Source: Streptomyces sp. CB00455 (GTDB taxonomy: Bacteria > Actinomycetota > Actinomycetes > Streptomycetales > Streptomycetaceae). From it: a DNA stretch of 64,000 nt. The stretch spans positions 1,302,001-1,366,000 of the forward strand of contig NZ_LIVQ01000001.1 in NCBI RefSeq assembly GCF_001905445.1, written 5' to 3'. Both the position numbers and the translations under genes were made by a program. The notes under the pieces are model-generated. The model did not search any database, had not been told where the DNA came from, and worked only from the letters and a program-made list of their open reading frames with translations. Of the stretch, positions 20,013 through 29,276 are shown piece by piece; position 1 is the first letter of the stretch, and each line of letters starts with the position of its first letter.

Positions 20013-20897
20013 ATGACCGTCACGACCCTCGGCGCCCCCGGCGCCTTCGACCTCCCACCCGCCCCGCCCGGCTCCCCGGTGGCCGACTCCTACGCGCGCC
20101 TCGCGCAGGTCTACGGCGGCCTACGGGTCGTCGAGCAGACCGCGGACGAAGCGGCCCCCCGCGGTGCGGGCTGGGTCGGCGCGGACGAGCTCGCGGCGGG
20201 CGGAACGGCCCTCGACACCTTCCTGGCCTGGGACGACGCACAGGTCCTGCGAGATTACGGACACCAGGCCCGCCCCGACGTGGTCGCAAGCTTCGGCCTC
20301 CACCGCTACGCGTGGCCGGCCTGCCTGCTGATCACCCTGCCGTGGTTCCTGCACCGGCGGGTCCCCCGGCTCCCGGCCGGCCAGGTGGCCTTCCACCGGA
20401 CCCTCGGCCGGATGGCCGTGCACGTCGCGGAGTTCGCCTGCCTGCCGGACGACCCGGCGGCCGCCCTCCCGGGGGCCCGCGTCGTGCCCGACGAGGAGGC
20501 GCTGCGGGGTGAGGTGCGGGCCGCGGTGGCCCAGCACCTCGGGCCCGTGCTGGAAGGTTTCGGCCCGCGCATGCGGCGCGGCCGCCGCGCGCTGTGGGGC
20601 ATGGTGACCGACGAAGTCGTCGAGAGCCTCTGGTACATCGGCCACCTGCTCGGCGAGGAACAGCGCGCGACGGCCGAGCTGGAGGCGCTCCTGCCCGGCT
20701 CGACCGCCCCGTACACCGGGGGCGCCGGATTCCGTACGCTCACGGGTCCGGACGGCGGGAAGCTCCCCACGCGGGACCGGGCCAGCTGCTGCCTCTTCTA
20801 CACCATCCGGCCCGAGGACACCTGCGTCACCTGTCCCCGGACCTGCGACGCGGACCGCCTCGCCCGGCTCACGGCAGCGGATGCCTTCGCCTCCTAG
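20013..20897 (+). CDS. FhuF-like (2Fe-2S) ferric siderophore reductase
   Basis: 294 residues. The diagnostic feature is the C-terminal Cys-Cys-x10-Cys-x2-Cys motif (CCLFYTIRPEDTCVTC), cysteines 259, 260, 271 and 274, which binds an unusual [2Fe-2S] cluster in FhuF-type proteins. The rest is a helical iron-transporter-like domain without signal peptide, so it acts in the cytoplasm. The expected role is to release iron from imported hydroxamate siderophores by reducing Fe(III). The iron box just upstream strongly supports this. No siderophore synthesis or uptake genes are adjacent, so it would serve systems encoded elsewhere. Confidence 0.88.
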   Translation: MTVTTLGAPGAFDLPPAPPGSPVADSYARLAQVYGGLRVVEQTADEAAPRGAGWVGADELAAGGTALDTFLAWDDAQVLRDYGHQARPDVVASFGLHRYAWPACLLITLPWFLHRRVPRLPAGQVAFHRTLGRMAVHVAEFACLPDDPAAALPGARVVPDEEALRGEVRAAVAQHLGPVLEGFGPRMRRGRRALWGMVTDEVVESLWYIGHLLGEEQRATAELEALLPGSTAPYTGGAGFRTLTGPDGGKLPTRDRASCCLFYTIRPEDTCVTCPRTCDADRLARLTAADAFAS

Positions 20898-21150
20898 AAC
20901 GCCGGCCCGGAAGCCCTGACATCGCACGGCGGCGGCCATCGCGGCCCCTCCCGCGCCGAACCCACCCCCAGGGGTGACGGCGATCGAACTGGACTCCGTC
21001 CGCACGGGCACGCGTTCGAAGCACAACACCCTATCCGGCGTGCCCCGCCCCCCGATGGCGTCCTCTTGCCCCGAAACCCGCGTGCACGGCCGGCCGGCTG
21101 CGCCACTATGGCGCCCGGAACGCCGCATACGCGAGGCAAGGGACATCCGC

Positions 21151-22209
21151 ATGAGACTGACCGACATATCGCTGGACTGGCTGCTGCCCGGCAGCCTGCT
21201 GATCCTGGGCGTACTTGCGGCAGTTGCGGTATTGGCCCGGGGCAGGCGCGAAAGCGAGAAGGCCGTGTCCGAGGACAGCTGGGAGCGCAGCGAGGAGCGC
21301 CGCAGGCGCAAGGAGGCCGTCTACGGGTCCGCCTCGTACGTCCTGCTCTTCTGCTGCGCCGCGGTCGCCGCCGCACTCTCCTTCCACGGACTGGTCGGCT
21401 TCGGCCGGCAGAACCTCAACCTCTCGGGCGGCTGGGAGTACCTGGTCCCCTTCGGCCTCGACGGCGCCGCCATGTTCTGTTCGGTGCTCGCCGTCCGCGA
21501 GGCCAGCCACGGTGACGCCGCCCTCGGCTCACGCATGCTGGTCTGGCTGTTCGCGGGCGCGGCCGCCTGGTTCAACTGGGTGCACGCCCCGCGCGGCATG
21601 GGCCACGACGGAGCCCCGCAGTTCTTCGCGGGGATGTCGCTCTCGGCTGCCGTCCTCTTCGACCGCGCCCTCAAGCAGACCCGCCGGGCGGCGCTGCGCG
21701 AGCAGGGGCTGATCCCCCGGCCGCTGCCCCAGATCCGGATGGTCCGCTGGCTGCGGGCGCCCCGGGAGACCTTCGGAGCGTGGTCACTCATGCTGCTGGA
21801 GGGGGTGCGCACCCTCGACGAGGCCGTGGACGAGGTGCGCGAGGACAAGAAGGAGAAGGAGAACGACCGGCACCGCAGGCGCGAGCAGCACCGCTTGGAC
21901 CGGGCGCACATCAAGGCGCTCGGCCGGCAGAACCGCGCGTTCGGGCGGGCTCGCGCCCGCGAGGGCGACATGCCGGGGCTGGCTCCTGGAACGGGCTCCG
22001 CGCCGGTCGGCGCGGAGCCGGCCATAGCGGCGCAGGGACAGCTGCCCCCGCACCGAAGGCCCTCCTTGCAGGCCGTGAACGGAACCGAAGGCTCTGAAGC
22101 GGCCGGCCCCCGGACGGTGGACCTCACCGCCGAGGACGACACCCAGACGATCCCGCGCCTCGACTCCCTGGAACGCAAACTGAAGGACCTGGAGCAGCAG
22201 TTCGGCTGA
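21151..22209 (+). CDS. DUF2637-domain membrane protein
   Basis: 352 residues from ATG 21151, selected because AAGGGA lies 7 nt before it and the next residues (MRLTDISLDWLLPGSLLILG) form a first membrane helix. Three more hydrophobic segments follow (SASYVLLFCCAAVAAALSF, YLVPFGLDGAAMFCSVLAV and LVWLFAGAAAWFNWVHAP), the layout of DUF2637. Known DUF2637 proteins include transfer-associated membrane proteins of actinomycete conjugative elements as well as many chromosomal copies. The soluble C-terminal half has a charged, probably coiled segment (EVREDKKEKENDRHRRREQH) and ends with a Leu/Glu-rich helix. No conjugation genes are near, so a mobile origin is not supported. Confidence 0.75.
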   Translation: MRLTDISLDWLLPGSLLILGVLAAVAVLARGRRESEKAVSEDSWERSEERRRRKEAVYGSASYVLLFCCAAVAAALSFHGLVGFGRQNLNLSGGWEYLVPFGLDGAAMFCSVLAVREASHGDAALGSRMLVWLFAGAAAWFNWVHAPRGMGHDGAPQFFAGMSLSAAVLFDRALKQTRRAALREQGLIPRPLPQIRMVRWLRAPRETFGAWSLMLLEGVRTLDEAVDEVREDKKEKENDRHRRREQHRLDRAHIKALGRQNRAFGRARAREGDMPGLAPGTGSAPVGAEPAIAAQGQLPPHRRPSLQAVNGTEGSEAAGPRTVDLTAEDDTQTIPRLDSLERKLKDLEQQFG

Positions 22210-22245
22210 CCGGTCCTGCCCGCGGTACCCGCAGGGCCCGCCCGT

Positions 22246-22788
22246 TCAGGCGAGCCCTCCCTCCATCTCGAACCAGACCACCTTGCCGCGGCCCGGCCCC
22301 AGCGCCTCCACGCCCCAGGCGTCCGCGAGCGCCTGCACCAGCACGAGCCCCCTGCCGTGCGTACCGTCGTCGGCGGTCGGTACGTGCGGCCGGGGACGGG
22401 GCCGGGGCCGGCGGTTGGCGTAGTCCCGGACCTCCACCCGTAAACGGGTGGCGGCGAGACTCGCGCACACCTCCGCGCCCTGCCCGGTGTGGACGAGTGC
22501 GTTGGTGACGAGTTCGGTGATGAGGAGTTCGGCCACGTCGGCGGAATCACTCCGGCACCGATGGCGCATCAGCTCCCGCAGCGCCCGCCGCACTTCGCCG
22601 ACGGCCTTCAGATCCGCCCGGCGCACGCTCCGGGTGATCTCCAGCTCGTCCACCGCTCCCCCGTCCCCGTCGGACGGTTCGCGCGGTTCGGGCCGCCCTC
22701 TCCTTCCCTGCTTCCCTGTCTTCGCCCCCACCCGCACGGCGCTGTACCTCCCGCGTCCACTGCTCTCGAACAGGTCTACGGGATGCAT
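22246..22788 (-). CDS. RsbW/anti-sigma-type ATP-binding protein
   Basis: A single HATPase_c domain without a histidine kinase phosphorylation domain. The N-box is ELLITELVTNALVH, a G1-like region is VEVRDYANRRP, and the G2 box is GTHGRGLVLVQALADAWGV. This is the form of the many Streptomyces RsbW-like proteins that bind sigma factors or anti-anti-sigma factors. The start is uncertain. ATG 22788 gives 180 residues; GTG 22809 is the longest option; GTG 22650 (MDELEITRSVRRADLKAV), preceded by GGGGGAG, would give a compact 134-residue domain with little N-terminal tail. No sigma factor gene is adjacent. Confidence 0.75.
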   Translation of the reverse strand: MHPVDLFESSGRGRYSAVRVGAKTGKQGRRGRPEPREPSDGDGGAVDELEITRSVRRADLKAVGEVRRALRELMRHRCRSDSADVAELLITELVTNALVHTGQGAEVCASLAATRLRVEVRDYANRRPRPRPRPHVPTADDGTHGRGLVLVQALADAWGVEALGPGRGKVVWFEMEGGLA

Positions 22789-22819
22789 GCCCCCCGGGCA
22801 GATCCGCACTCCTTCGGCC

Positions 22820-24562
22820 TCAGGGACGCGGCACGTTGCGCAGGTTGGATCGAGCCATCTGGACCATGCGGCCCACCCCGCCGTCCAACACGATCTTGCT
22901 GGCCGAAAGGGCGAATCCGGTCACCATCTCGGCCCTGATCTTCGGCGGAATGGACAAGGCGTTGGGATCGGTGACCACATCGACCAGAGCGGGTCCGGAG
23001 TGCCGGAACGCGTCCTTCAGAGCGGCGTTGAGCTGCTTGGGCTTCTCGACGCGGACCCCGTAGGCGCCCGCTGCCCGGGCGATGGCGGCGAAGTCCGGGT
23101 TCGTGTACGTCGTCCCGTAGGCGGGCAGGCCGGAAACCATCATCTCCAACTCGACCATTCCCAGAGATGAGTTGTTGAAGAGGACCACTTTGACGGGGAG
23201 GTCGTACTGCACGAGGGTGAGGAAATCTCCCATCAGCATCGAGAAACCGCCGTCACCGGACATGGACACCACTTGACGTCCGCGATCCGTGAACTGTGCC
23301 CCGATGGCCTGCGGGAGGGCGTTGGCCATGGAGCCGTGGCTGAAGGAGCCGATGATGCGCCGCTTGCCGTTCGGCGAAAGATAGCGCGCCGCCCACACGT
23401 TGCACATGCCCGTGTCGACGGTGAACACGGCGTCCCCGTCGGCCAGTTGGTCGAGGACCGCGGCCACGTACTCGGGGTGGATGGGGGTGTGCTTCTCCAC
23501 CTTGCGCGTATAGGCCTTGACGACCCCTTCCAGCGCCTCCGCGTGCTTCTTCAGCATGCGGTCCAGGAAGCGGCGGTCCGTCTTGGCCTTCACGCGCGCA
23601 TTCAGGGCGCACAGGGTCTCCCGTACGTCTCCCCAGACGGCGAGGTCCAACTGGGATCGGCGGCCCAGGTGTTCGGGCCGGATGTCCACCTGGACGATCT
23701 TCACGTCATCGGGCAGGAAGGCGTTGTAGGGGAAGTCCGTGCCGAGCAGGATCAGCAGGTCGCACTCGTGGGTCGCCTCATAGGCCGCGCCGTAGCCCAG
23801 GAGCCCGCTCATGCCGACGTCGTACGGGTTGTCGTACTGGATCCACTCCTTGCCGCGCAGGGCGTGCCCGATGGGCGCCTTCACTCGTTCGGCGAAGTCC
23901 ATCACCTCGGCGTGCGCGCCGGCGGTGCCGCTGCCGCAGAAGAGGGTGACCTTGTCCGCCTCGTCGACGAGGCGGACCAGCTTCTCGATTTCGCCCTCCC
24001 CGGGGCGTACCGAGGGCCGTGCCGTGACGAGGGCGTGCTCCACCGTCTTGTCCGGCGCGGGCTGGGAGGCGATGTCCCCGGGCAGGGTGATCACGCCGAC
24101 GCCGCTGCGTCCGACGGCGTGCTGGATGGCGGTCTGGAGCACCCGGGGCATCTGCCCGGGGTTGGAGATCATCTCGCTGTAGTGGCTGCATTCGGTGAAC
24201 AGCCGGTCGGGGTGGGTCTCCTGGAAGTAGCCGAGCCCGATCTCCGAGGAGGGGATGTGCGAGGCGAGCGCGAGGACGGGCGCCATGGAGCGGTGGGCGT
24301 CGTACAGACCGTTGACGAGGTGCAGGTTTCCCGGGCCGCAGGAGCCCGCGCAGGCGGCCAGGCGGCCGGTGATCTGGGCTTCGGCGCCGGCCGCGAAGGC
24401 GGCCGTCTCCTCGTGGCGCACCTGGATCCAGTCGATGCCGCCCGTCCGGCGGATCGCATCCACCACCGGGTTGAGGCTGTCGCCGACGACGCCGTACATC
24501 CTTCGTACGCCGGCGCGCACGAGGATGTCGACGAACTGCTCTGCCACGTTCTGCTTGGCCAT
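22820..24562 (-). CDS. Thiamine-pyrophosphate enzyme, pyruvate oxidase-like
   Basis: 580 residues from ATG 24562 (MAKQNVAEQFVDILVRAGV). Domains in order: pyrimidine-binding with the catalytic glutamate in VRHEETAAFAAGAEA (about residue 50), a central FAD/acceptor-like Rossmann domain (LFCGSGTAGAHAEV, LLILLGTDFPYNAF), and a C-terminal TPP domain with GDGGFSMLMGDF ending in the NN pair of VVLFNNSS. This arrangement fits PoxB-type pyruvate dehydrogenase (quinone)/pyruvate oxidase, which converts pyruvate to acetate and CO2, better than acetolactate synthase, but substrate cannot be fixed by eye. A longer in-frame extension to 26455 exists and is rejected because it is antisense-composition sequence inside the next gene. 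Confidence 0.9.
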   Translation of the reverse strand: MAKQNVAEQFVDILVRAGVRRMYGVVGDSLNPVVDAIRRTGGIDWIQVRHEETAAFAAGAEAQITGRLAACAGSCGPGNLHLVNGLYDAHRSMAPVLALASHIPSSEIGLGYFQETHPDRLFTECSHYSEMISNPGQMPRVLQTAIQHAVGRSGVGVITLPGDIASQPAPDKTVEHALVTARPSVRPGEGEIEKLVRLVDEADKVTLFCGSGTAGAHAEVMDFAERVKAPIGHALRGKEWIQYDNPYDVGMSGLLGYGAAYEATHECDLLILLGTDFPYNAFLPDDVKIVQVDIRPEHLGRRSQLDLAVWGDVRETLCALNARVKAKTDRRFLDRMLKKHAEALEGVVKAYTRKVEKHTPIHPEYVAAVLDQLADGDAVFTVDTGMCNVWAARYLSPNGKRRIIGSFSHGSMANALPQAIGAQFTDRGRQVVSMSGDGGFSMLMGDFLTLVQYDLPVKVVLFNNSSLGMVELEMMVSGLPAYGTTYTNPDFAAIARAAGAYGVRVEKPKQLNAALKDAFRHSGPALVDVVTDPNALSIPPKIRAEMVTGFALSASKIVLDGGVGRMVQMARSNLRNVPRP

Positions 24563-24647
24563 GAGGGAGGCACCCTTCCCGGTGTCCGGCCCGGTCCCGT
24601 CCGGTGGTCCGTCGTGTGTGCCTCCCATCCAGCCATGTGTGGGGCGG

Positions 24648-26771
24648 TTACGCCTCCCAGACCGCGGCGGCCGTACGGTCGTCCGCGTACCCCTTGAGGC
24701 GGAGCTGGGTGTCCGCGAGGAAGGCCGCGAGGCCGGGCGGCTGCGGCCGGCCCCAGCGCGCGGCCAGCTCGGCGCAGAGCAGCTCCTCCTCCCGCATCGG
24801 CTCCGCCAGGCCGCCGGAACAGAGCAGCAGGACATCGCCCGGGCGGGCCACGGTGGCGCGGAACCGGAAGCAGGCGGCGCCGGGCGCGGGGGCCGCGGGC
24901 TCGTCGCCCCCCGGGGGCCCGGCGGGGGGCCCGGCTGCCGGTTCCAGGTCCTGCCAGGCGCCTTCCCGCAGCCGGAACAGTCCGCCCGCGCCGGCGCCGA
25001 AGCAGACCCGGGTGCGGCATGCGGGGTCCACCGGGAGCAGCAGGCCGCGCAGTCCGGCCGCGTACGTCTCCTCGGCGAGGCCCAGCTCGGCGGCGCGGAC
25101 CCGCAGGCGGCCGTAGCCCCGGTCGGTGAGGCGCTGCAGCCCCGAACGCAGCGCGTCACGGCGTCCGGCGCGGATGTCCTCGGCGAGCCGTTCCCGGCTG
25201 CGGCCGACGGCGCCCGCGACGGTGTGGCAGAGCTCGGCGGCGGCTTCGCCCGCGCCCGGCGCCGCGCGGTCGCCTCCGGCCAGGGCCACCAGGACGAGGG
25301 CGTCGTCGCCGGCGCCGAAGCGGGCCGTGAGCAGGACGTCCCGGCGGGCCTCGCCGCGGAAGCGGGCGGAGTCCCCGCGCAGGGAGGCGGCCCGCAGGGT
25401 GTAGGTGCCGTAGCGGGCGCCTTCGAGGACGGTGTCGGGGGCCGGCGGGGTCCAGCCGTTGAGGGAGGCGGGGTCGGTGAGCGGCAGCGTGCCGGGCTCG
25501 GCGGCGTAGGTGGGGGCGCGGTCGCCGAGGTGCCGTACCTCGGGCCGGTCGGCGGCGGGCGGGGACGGCGCCGGTTCCTGCGTCGGCGTCGGGGGCGGTG
25601 GCGGCTTGCGCCGGGCACCGGAGCCTGCCGGGACCTCAACGGCGCGGGCCCCGGGCGGGGCCTCGGGGGGCGCCCCTTCGTGCGGCACGCCCCGGCGCTC
25701 GGCGGGAAGTCCGGGCGGCTGCGCCGGCTCGGGTCCGCGCACCGGCGGGACCCGCACACCCCCGAGGGCGTACCCGGTGGCGCCGCCCTCCCGGGGATCG
25801 CGCAGGGGCGGGGCGCCCGCGTCCGCGCGCGGATCCTGCGACCAGGGCGCGCCGGCCGACGGCGCCTGCGGCAACCCGGCACCGGCCACCCGGTCCGGGC
25901 CGGCGGGCGGGGGCCCGGGCGGGGCCCCCGCCCCCGCAGCGGCGGGGGCCTCACCACGCGAAGGCGGATCCACCGGAAGGCCGGACGGCGCGGGAGGCTC
26001 CCCCTGGGGCCTGCGTACGAAGGCCCCGCCCGGCCCCGGGTCACCGGGCGGGCAAGGCGGGGGCAGCGGACCCGCCGGGCCCGGAACCCGGCGTACGGCC
26101 GCCCCGTCAGGCGGCGGCGCAGCGCAGCCCGGCGCGGCCGGCGGCGGAACCGGACGCGGGGGCACACCGAGGGGCGGCGGTGCGCCGGCAGGAACCCCGT
26201 CCGGAAGTGCACGGCCCCCCGGCGCCGCAGGAGCCTGCGCGGCTTCACCAGAGGCCGGAAGGCCACCCGGCCACGCAGGAGCCTGCGCGGGTTCATCGGC
26301 GGCCGGAACGCCGCCCGGGGCGGGAACACCCCTCGGTGGCACGGCGCGTCGGTCACCCGGCGGAGGTCCGGCGGAGGCCGGATGCCGAGGGCCTGGCAGG
26401 AGTCCCTCCGTGCCCCGCCGCGCCTCCGGCGTCCCCGGCGGCTCCCCGGAACCATCCTCCGGCGCCCGGGCCGGATCCGGCACCCGGCCGCCGGGAGCCG
26501 TCCCAGGGTCGGGAACCCCCGCCCCGACGGGATCCGGCGCCCGGCCGGGGCCCGACTCCGCGTCGGGGTCCGGCGTCTGGGCGGGGATGCCCGTCCGGGT
26601 CTGGGCAGGCGCTTGGGTGGGGGGTGGTGGTCCGTTCGGGGGTGGGGCCGTGGTCAGGATCGTGGCCGAGCGGAAGCGGGTGTCCAGGGTGTCCCCCGGG
26701 TCCGGCTCCGGGCCCGGTTCCGGGTCCTCGTAGAGCTTCTGCCACCAGTCGTCCGCGCCCTGCTGACTCAT
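24648..26771 (-). CDS. Proline-rich protein with a degenerate PP2C-like domain
   Basis: 707 residues. After MSQQGADDWWQKLYEDPEP, roughly residues 20-430 are Pro/Gly/Ala-rich and disordered in character. The C-terminal 270 residues resemble a protein phosphatase 2C fold: DDALVLVALAGG, LLLCSGGLAEP and a final YADDRTAAAVWEA. In active PP2C enzymes the corresponding sites read as DG(H)GG and SDGL with metal-binding aspartates. Here residue 653 is Gly in SGGL, and the early DG motif is not recognisable. The terminal DDRTA pair is kept. I infer a pseudophosphatase or protein-binding role. The gene lies 85 bp upstream of the TPP enzyme in the same orientation. Confidence 0.75.
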   Translation of the reverse strand: MSQQGADDWWQKLYEDPEPGPEPDPGDTLDTRFRSATILTTAPPPNGPPPPTQAPAQTRTGIPAQTPDPDAESGPGRAPDPVGAGVPDPGTAPGGRVPDPARAPEDGSGEPPGTPEARRGTEGLLPGPRHPASAGPPPGDRRAVPPRGVPAPGGVPAADEPAQAPAWPGGLPASGEAAQAPAAPGGRALPDGVPAGAPPPLGVPPRPVPPPAAPGCAAPPPDGAAVRRVPGPAGPLPPPCPPGDPGPGGAFVRRPQGEPPAPSGLPVDPPSRGEAPAAAGAGAPPGPPPAGPDRVAGAGLPQAPSAGAPWSQDPRADAGAPPLRDPREGGATGYALGGVRVPPVRGPEPAQPPGLPAERRGVPHEGAPPEAPPGARAVEVPAGSGARRKPPPPPTPTQEPAPSPPAADRPEVRHLGDRAPTYAAEPGTLPLTDPASLNGWTPPAPDTVLEGARYGTYTLRAASLRGDSARFRGEARRDVLLTARFGAGDDALVLVALAGGDRAAPGAGEAAAELCHTVAGAVGRSRERLAEDIRAGRRDALRSGLQRLTDRGYGRLRVRAAELGLAEETYAAGLRGLLLPVDPACRTRVCFGAGAGGLFRLREGAWQDLEPAAGPPAGPPGGDEPAAPAPGAACFRFRATVARPGDVLLLCSGGLAEPMREEELLCAELAARWGRPQPPGLAAFLADTQLRLKGYADDRTAAAVWEA

Positions 26772-26873
26772 GCCCCCATTCTCGGCCTCCCGCCGGGGTG
26801 AAAAACGCCGAACGCGCGAAAAGGTTCCACCGGGCCGCCGCCCGGTGGACCCCTTCCGCCTTACCCGTACGGC

Positions 26874-27577
26874 CTAGCGGACGTCGTACGCCCGCGCGGC
26901 CGTCTGGGTCACCGACGCGCCGTTCGCGTCGGTCAGTTCGACCTTCAGCGATACCGGCTTGCCGGAAGCACCCGTGTGGTCCACGACCGCGGTCCACTTG
27001 CCGCCGCGCCCGCTGCCCCCGGCCTCGGTCCAGTGCTCACCTTCGTACGAGTACGACAGCTTCGCCGACTTCAGCGGACCGGGCGCGCAGCCCGCGTGCC
27101 CGGTGACGCCCAGCCCGATGCTCAGGCCCTTCGCCGCGCGAACTTGGTGGCCTTGCCGTCGAATCCGGCGGCCCAGGCGGCCGGGGCGTTGACCTGCTTC
27201 GTGGAGCGGTCCAGGCTGGCCCGGACCTTGCCGTCCAGCCAGAGCTTGCGCAGGCCGCCGGACACCGAGCGCGCGCGGGCGTCCGTACCGGTGACGTCGG
27301 CCCACAAAGCGGCGGCCTGTGCCTTGTCGGCGGCGAGGGCGACGCCGCCGGTCGAGCCGAGGACCAGGGAGCGGTCGGCGCCGCGGGCCGCTCCGCGGCT
27401 GCCGCGCTCCCGGCGACGGGTCTGTTCTCCGGCGCTGCGCCGCCGCTCGGTTGTGCCGTGGGAGGGGCCCGCGGCGGTGACGGCGAGGACGGCCGCGGTG
27501 GCCGTTCCCCATGCCGTGCGCGATATCGGGCGCATCGCTCTCCCCGGGTCGATTCCGGCCCAACTGCCGCGTTGCAC
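26874..27577 (-). pseudogene. Subtilase (S8 peptidase) pseudogene with the catalytic core deleted
   Basis: Two minus frames carry the two ends of one protein. The frame beginning at 27577 (or ATG 27535, MRPISRTAWGTATAAVLA, a signal peptide) includes the pro-region end LRKLWLDGKVRASLDRSTKQ and APAAWAAGFDGKATKFA, the stretch that in actinobacterial subtilases directly precedes the catalytic aspartate. It stops at 27122. The other frame resumes near 27140 with AKGLSIGLGVTGHAGC and continues with KLSYSYEGEHWTEAGG to VTQTAARAYDVR, stop at 26874, which is the usual C-terminal beta domain. The Asp, His and Ser catalytic regions are absent. So the gene suffered a large internal deletion near 27130-27140, plus a frame change, and probably a second loss in the propeptide. 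Confidence 0.8.
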
Positions 27578-27726
27578 GGCAAAGCTGCCGCGTACGTGGC
27601 CTGTGGCCGGCGGATGTCGGTGCTGCGGTGGAATGACCTTGGCAGAGTGGCGGCGGGTGCGGCGATGATGTCCGCGGCGGGTTTGCGCCGTGGCCGCTTC
27701 CCGCCAGGCGCTGTGCTGAGAGGTGG

Positions 27727-28713
27727 GTGGACGGGTTGCTGGGTGCGATAGGCCTCGACGAGGGCCAGGAGTCGGCGTACCGCGCGCTGGTGGCGCTGGG
27801 GGCGGCGGAGGTGCCCGACCTCGCGCACCGGCTGACGCTGCCGGTCCCGCAGACCGAGCGGGCGCTGCGGCACCTGGAGCGCCAGGGGCTGGCCGCCCAG
27901 TCCTCCTCGCGCCCGGGGCGCTGGGTGGCGGCCCCGCCGGGGGTCGCCCTCGGGGCGCTGCTGACGCAGCAGCGGCACGAGTTGGAGCAGGCGGAGCTGG
28001 CGGCGGTGCTGCTCGCGCAGGAGTACCGGGCGGAGGCGGCCGAGCCGGCGGTGCACGACCTGGTGGAGGTGGTGCAGGGGGCGAGCGCGGTGGCGCACCG
28101 CTTCCACCAGCTTCAGCTGGGCGCGGCGCAGGAGGTGTGCGCGCTGGTCAGGGGCCGCTCGCAGGTGGTGACGGGTAGCGACAACGAGGCGGAGGAACGG
28201 GCCCCGGTGCGCGGTGTCGCCTACCGGGTGGTGATCGAGCGGGAGGTCCTGACGGCGCCGCGGGGGATCCGGGAGGCGTCCTCGGCGCTGGCCCGGGGCG
28301 AGCGCGTGCGGGTGACGGGCGGGGTCCCCACGAAGCTGGTGATCGCGGACCGGACGCTGGCCATGGTCCCGCTGACGTCGCGCGGCGCGGAGCCGGCGGC
28401 GCTGGTGGTGCACGCGTCGGGTCTGCTGGAATCGCTGATGGGCCTCTTCGAGGCGGTGTGGCGGGAGTCGCTGCCGCTGCGGCTGGGCGCCTCGGGGGCG
28501 CCGGAGGAGTCCGACGGCGGTCCGGACGCAACGGATCTGGAGATCCTCTCCCTCCTGCTGGCGGGGATGACGGACGCGAGCGTGGCGAAGCACCTGGAAC
28601 TGGGCCTGCGGACGGTGCAGCGGCGGGTCAGGAGGCTGATGGAGCTGTCCGGGGTCACGACGCGGCTCCAGCTGGGCTGGCACGCGTACGAACGGGGCTG
28701 GGTGGCCCGATAG
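27727..28713 (+). CDS. TrmB/LuxR-type helix-turn-helix regulator
   Basis: 328 residues starting at GTG 27727. An N-terminal TrmB-like winged helix (YRALVALGAAEVPDLAHRL, then TERALRHLERQGL) is followed by a ligand or phospholipase-D-like middle domain. The C-terminal LuxR-type helix-turn-helix (LEILSLLLAGMTDASVAKH, then LGLRTVQRRVRRLMELSGV) is clear. Relatives are common in streptomycetes and often sit beside secreted subtilase genes. Here the divergent neighbour is exactly such a gene in ruined form, so the regulator may have lost its local target. It ends 24 bp before the DUF456 gene. Confidence 0.85.
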   Translation: MDGLLGAIGLDEGQESAYRALVALGAAEVPDLAHRLTLPVPQTERALRHLERQGLAAQSSSRPGRWVAAPPGVALGALLTQQRHELEQAELAAVLLAQEYRAEAAEPAVHDLVEVVQGASAVAHRFHQLQLGAAQEVCALVRGRSQVVTGSDNEAEERAPVRGVAYRVVIEREVLTAPRGIREASSALARGERVRVTGGVPTKLVIADRTLAMVPLTSRGAEPAALVVHASGLLESLMGLFEAVWRESLPLRLGASGAPEESDGGPDATDLEILSLLLAGMTDASVAKHLELGLRTVQRRVRRLMELSGVTTRLQLGWHAYERGWVAR

Positions 28714-28737
28714 TCCCTGGTCGGTCAGGCGGAGCAG

Positions 28738-29274
28738 ATGGAGCTGCCTCAGCTGCCGGCGGGGCTGGTGCTGCTGCTCGGGACGCTCGGGGTGCCGGTC
28801 CCCGGGGTGCCGGGCACCTGGCTGGTGTGGGCGGGGGTCCTGTGGTGGGCGCTGCGCGAACGGTCGGCCGGGGCCTGGACCCTGCTGGCCTGGACCACCG
28901 CCCTGCTGCTGGTGGTCCAGGTGGTGAAGTGGCTGCTCCCCCCGCGACGGCTGCGGCGCGTGGGGGCGCCCCCCCGGATGGCGGCGTACGCGGGCGCCGG
29001 CGCGGTACCGGGCTTCGTACCGGTCCCGGCGGTGGGGGCGGTCCCGGGTTTCGTGGGCGGCGTCTACCTCTGCGAGCGGCGCGAGCGGCTGCGCCTGGGT
29101 GCGCCCGGCGACGCACGGGCGTCGGTACGGGCGTCGGTACTGGATGTGATGCGGGCGGTGATGCGGGCGGTGGGCACGAGCGTGCTGGTGGAGCTGGTGG
29201 AGCTGCCGGCCTGCCTGCTGGTGGCGGCAGCCTGGCTGGGCACGGTCCCGTCGACAGTCCGTGGCCCCCGGGGC
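28738..29274 (+). CDS. DUF456-family membrane protein with no stop codon near its natural end
   Basis: The family signature is visible: VLLLGTLGVPVPGVPGTWLV near the start, a second membrane segment (LLAWTTALLLVVQVVKWLLP), then AVGAVPGFVGGVYLCERRER and a last helix (ACLLVAAAWLGTV). Natural family members end a few residues after this helix. Here the frame continues without a stop through the intergenic hairpin and across the whole antisense strand of rsgA to 30543. I give the end of recognisable homology, not a stop. The region also has several short in-frame tandem duplications: GCGTCGGTAC twice near 29119, ATGCGGGCGGTG twice near 29149, and GAGCTGGTG near 29191. They suggest slippage and decay. 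CGGAG precedes the ATG. Confidence 0.65.
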
Positions 29275-29276
29275 AG

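Noticed and set aside
21151..22209. An integrated conjugative element suggested by the DUF2637 protein
   Set aside because: No integrase, replication gene, transfer gene, attachment site or tRNA is nearby. Chromosomal DUF2637 copies are common.
22820..26455. A 1211-codon minus frame covering the TPP enzyme and most of the region upstream
   Set aside because: Only the last 580 codons look like a protein family. The N-terminal 630 codons overlap the PP2C-like gene on the same strand in another frame and are Arg/Pro-rich, typical of a shadow frame in GC-rich DNA.
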